Assembly (NCBI GenBank): GCA_003096235.1
Contig: PIXT01000144.1
Location: 1 to 14,549 of the forward strand
Length of the DNA stretch: 14,549 nucleotides
Reading direction: 5' to 3'
Source of the DNA: Candidatus Bathyarchaeum sp.
Lineage (GTDB): Archaea > Thermoproteota > Bathyarchaeia > Bathyarchaeales > Bathyarchaeaceae
A program made the position numbers and the translations under genes. This document shows positions 12,761 through 14,549 of the stretch, piece after piece (position 1 is the stretch's first letter; every line of letters starts with the position of its first letter). The notes below the pieces were generated by a model. That model saw nothing but the letters and a program-made list of their open reading frames with translations. It was not told the DNA's origin and did not search any database.

Positions 12761-13662
12761 CAAAGCAGCTCCTGCAAACGTATTTTGTGTTTTCCAAGTT
12801 TTCCGCCATAGTTTCCTGCAGAAATCCTGACCACACCATCAACTTTGCTTGCGCTTTGGATGCCTGCCTTCATTGCCTTTTTAACTGCATCCATTGATGC
12901 GCCGTTTATTACAATCTCGGGAATATACTTCACGCCGTCTGGAACCTTTGATTGCGTTCCCAACCTTTCTTTTAATGATTGACAGTATGGATGATTAGTG
13001 GTGGGACCAATCAGCGGAAACTTGGTTTCAGGCTTTGAGCCCGCAGAGCAGACATCAAACGGGGTTATGACATCCTTGACTTGATGTATTGCATTTAATG
13101 CCTCTCTTCCAGCCTCCATGACTGCCTGTTTGGTTTTACACATAAACCAGAAATTGGCGCCCATAACGCCTCTTGCGTAACCCAACTCTTTTTCTATCAA
13201 AAAGTTAGAAACCATCAACGGCACAACAATCATGTTTCGACCATAACACTGCTCTGTCCACTCATAGCCGTCTCCACAGTGACCAACTCGTTTCATCATC
13301 CCAATTTTTCCTTCAGCATTAAATAACGCATCAAAAACCGCAGTGAATGGCTTCACCAAAATATCCTGCCTTATTCTAAAGGAAAGTTCTGCCTCAAACT
13401 TTTTCAAAGAATCTTCTAAAGGCTTGCTTTCGTCGATTCCACCCCAAAACTGCACAAGTACACCTTCCCGTCCGTCCGGCGTTTCCTGTTTTGTCATATA
13501 TTTTTCGACACCACCCTCTGTTCTACCGATTACTATTGCAGGAGTGGCTGTTGCATGCTGAGCAGCTTTACGCAAAACTTCAGAGTGGTCTGCGGTGACG
13601 ATTACTCTTGAAAGTATACCGTCGAAAGCTTCTGCATAAGTGTCCTCGATTTCAGCCTTCAT
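12760..13662 (-). CDS. ftr: Formylmethanofuran:tetrahydromethanopterin formyltransferase
   Basis: Ftr moves the formyl group from formylmethanofuran to N5 of tetrahydromethanopterin (or an analogue), the second step of the archaeal reductive C1 branch, in the cytoplasm. The 300-residue length matches the family (about 297). Recognisable blocks are [20 protein letters not shown] at the N-terminus, [45 protein letters not shown], and the strongly conserved end [20 protein letters not shown] plus [19 protein letters not shown]. Sequence between blocks is divergent from methanogen enzymes. An ATG at 13677 gives a longer form, but AAGGGGGAT just before ATG 13662 and the family N-terminus favour the latter. 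It lies 18 bp after the HAD gene and overlaps the kinase gene. No mcr, fmd/fwd, mch or mtd gene is in the window, so methanogenesis cannot be inferred. Confidence 0.92.
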   Translation of the reverse strand: MKAEIEDTYAEAFDGILSRVIVTADHSEVLRKAAQHATATPAIVIGRTEGGVEKYMTKQETPDGREGVLVQFWGGIDESKPLEDSLKKFEAELSFRIRQDILVKPFTAVFDALFNAEGKIGMMKRVGHCGDGYEWTEQCYGRNMIVVPLMVSNFLIEKELGYARGVMGANFWFMCKTKQAVMEAGREALNAIHQVKDVITPFDVCSAGSKPETKFPLIGPTTNHPYCQSLKERLGTQSKVPDGVKYIPEIVINGASMDAVKKAMKAGIQSASKVDGVVRISAGNYGGKLGKHKIRLQELL

Positions 13663-13680
13663 GAAATCCCCCTTCATATG

Positions 13681-14549
13681 TTATCCTAACTTTCCTATAG
13701 CCTCTCCCCTGACTGTCTTCCTGAACGCCCTGCTTTCTCTTATCAACCGATCCACGTTATCAGAGTTCACCCGTTCAACTTGCGGAAAACCGTCAGAAAA
13801 CAACAAATCCATTTGTTCACGTAACTTTGCAGACACACAGTACTTCTCAAGCCCCAACCTGTTCCACTCGTTAACCAGTTTTAGTGCTCCCTCTTTTCCC
13901 AGTCTACTGAAAGCTTCCACAAGAACAGAAGTTACAACAGTATCTCCCGAGAGCACCGCAACATCTGACTCCCGCACAGAATAATCGTTCCCATTAAATG
14001 AAACCGCCAATCCGCCATTATTTTTAACGAGCCTTAATGCCTGCGCATCGGTTATGCTGTCACCCACATACATCACCCTGTCAAGGCTACAATCCAGCTT
14101 CGCAACAATATCCTGCACGGCTCGCGCCTTTTCGGTTCCGCCAACAGGATTAACCTCAACCAGCATCCTGCCCGACTCCATCTTTGACAGTTCTTCCCAG
14201 AATATTTCATCCAGCCGCTCCACCGTCTTTTGGTCTGTTTGCGAAAACTCTGCTACTGAACTGCAATTTTTGGGAATTTCAATCATAGGCAACGCCGCTA
14301 TTTCCTTTCCAAGCTCCTTTAATCTTTTCGTCTCTTCGGCGCAGATGCCATACTTATTGATGTCTAGGCGAGTACAGTATGTATTCTTGAACGGAAAATC
14401 CGTTAACGCGCAAAGGGCAAAGATATACTGCTCGTAGCTGGTGCTGACAATAAACGAGGGCAACAGTTTCCTTACAAAGGTTAACGTGTCCTTGGCTCCG
14501 GGAACCAACAGAACATTTCTAGCAGAAAACTCTCTTACCTTTTTGTCTG
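13681..14549 (-). CDS. HAD-superfamily protein, COG4030/EhaR-like (N-terminus outside window)
   Basis: The frame is open through the window edge, giving the last 288 residues; the start and HAD motif I (the nucleophile Asp) lie beyond 14549. Visible marks are VREFSARNVLLVPGAKDTL followed by FIVSTSYEQYI (motif II serine/threonine), GGTEKARAV (motif III lysine) and YVGDSITDAQAL (motif IV GDSxxD). This order and the NTYCTRLDINKYGI segment match the archaeal COG4030 family, annotated in some methanogens as energy-converting hydrogenase subunit EhaR, though its biochemical role is unproven and it occurs outside eha operons. It is the first visible gene of a minus-strand operon with ftr (18-bp gap) and the kinase. 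With a HAD phosphatase and a kinase flanking ftr, a phosphorylated C1-cofactor intermediate is a possible but untested substrate. Confidence 0.72.
   Translation of the reverse strand, partial: DKKVREFSARNVLLVPGAKDTLTFVRKLLPSFIVSTSYEQYIFALCALTDFPFKNTYCTRLDINKYGICAEETKRLKELGKEIAALPMIEIPKNCSSVAEFSQTDQKTVERLDEIFWEELSKMESGRMLVEVNPVGGTEKARAVQDIVAKLDCSLDRVMYVGDSITDAQALRLVKNNGGLAVSFNGNDYSVRESDVAVLSGDTVVTSVLVEAFSRLGKEGALKLVNEWNRLGLEKYCVSAKLREQMDLLFSDGFPQVERVNSDNVDRLIRESRAFRKTVRGEAIGKLG

Noticed and set aside
13663..13677. ATG 13677 as the ftr start
   Set aside because: The AAGGGGGAT ribosome site falls inside this extension and directly precedes ATG 13662, which also matches the family N-terminus.
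13681..14508. TTG 14508 as the true start of the HAD protein
   Set aside because: The frame stays open upstream to the window edge with family-like residues (VREFSARNVL), and HAD motif I has not yet appeared, so the gene is truncated by the window.

Overview
The window is archaeal chromosomal DNA. The evidence is an archaeal-type ftr gene of the tetrahydromethanopterin C1 pathway, an archaeal/eukaryal-type ms2t6A tRNA methylthiotransferase, a C-terminal 'IPEF' surface-anchor signal, TATA-like box A elements about 25 bp before leaderless starts, and a tRNA-Asn with an encoded CCA. Together these look most like an uncultivated lineage such as Bathyarchaeia; that placement is inference. No CRISPR array, transposase or prophage module is visible.

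Left part (1-3,600), housekeeping: the 3' end of metG; a PHP-domain phosphoesterase; a convergent ribbon-helix-helix (RHH) regulator interrupted by an apparent one-base insertion; a TRAM/radical-SAM tRNA methylthiotransferase; a convergent MoaD/ThiS-like sulfur carrier; tRNA-Asn(GTT); and a 55-residue single-span membrane protein, too short for ordinary gene calling, whose stop codon abuts the tRNA CCA.

Middle part (3,700-6,500), accessory: a secreted beta-helix surface protein with an archaeosortase-type tail, a decayed remnant of an ABC-2 permease, and a lone Imm5-like putative immunity protein.

Right part (6,880-11,861), purines: purM, then a 460-bp gap, then purS-purL-purQ translationally coupled. 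The gap is unusual. It holds its own box A, a 23-bp near-perfect palindrome over the predicted start point, a leaderless 55-codon ORF or structured RNA, and two further stem-loops before the purS promoter.

Right edge (11,858-14,549): a minus-strand operon of a COG4030/EhaR-like HAD protein (5' end outside the window), ftr and a PfkB-family sugar/nucleoside kinase, converging on purQ so that both genes end in the same CTAG palindrome. Ftr indicates an archaeal Wood-Ljungdahl or related C1 branch; the roles of the two partners are not settled by the sequence.

I did not find a clear new multi-gene defence or enzyme system. The best candidates for something undescribed are the purM-purS intergenic element, the small membrane protein beside tRNA-Asn, and the HAD-ftr-PfkB operon.
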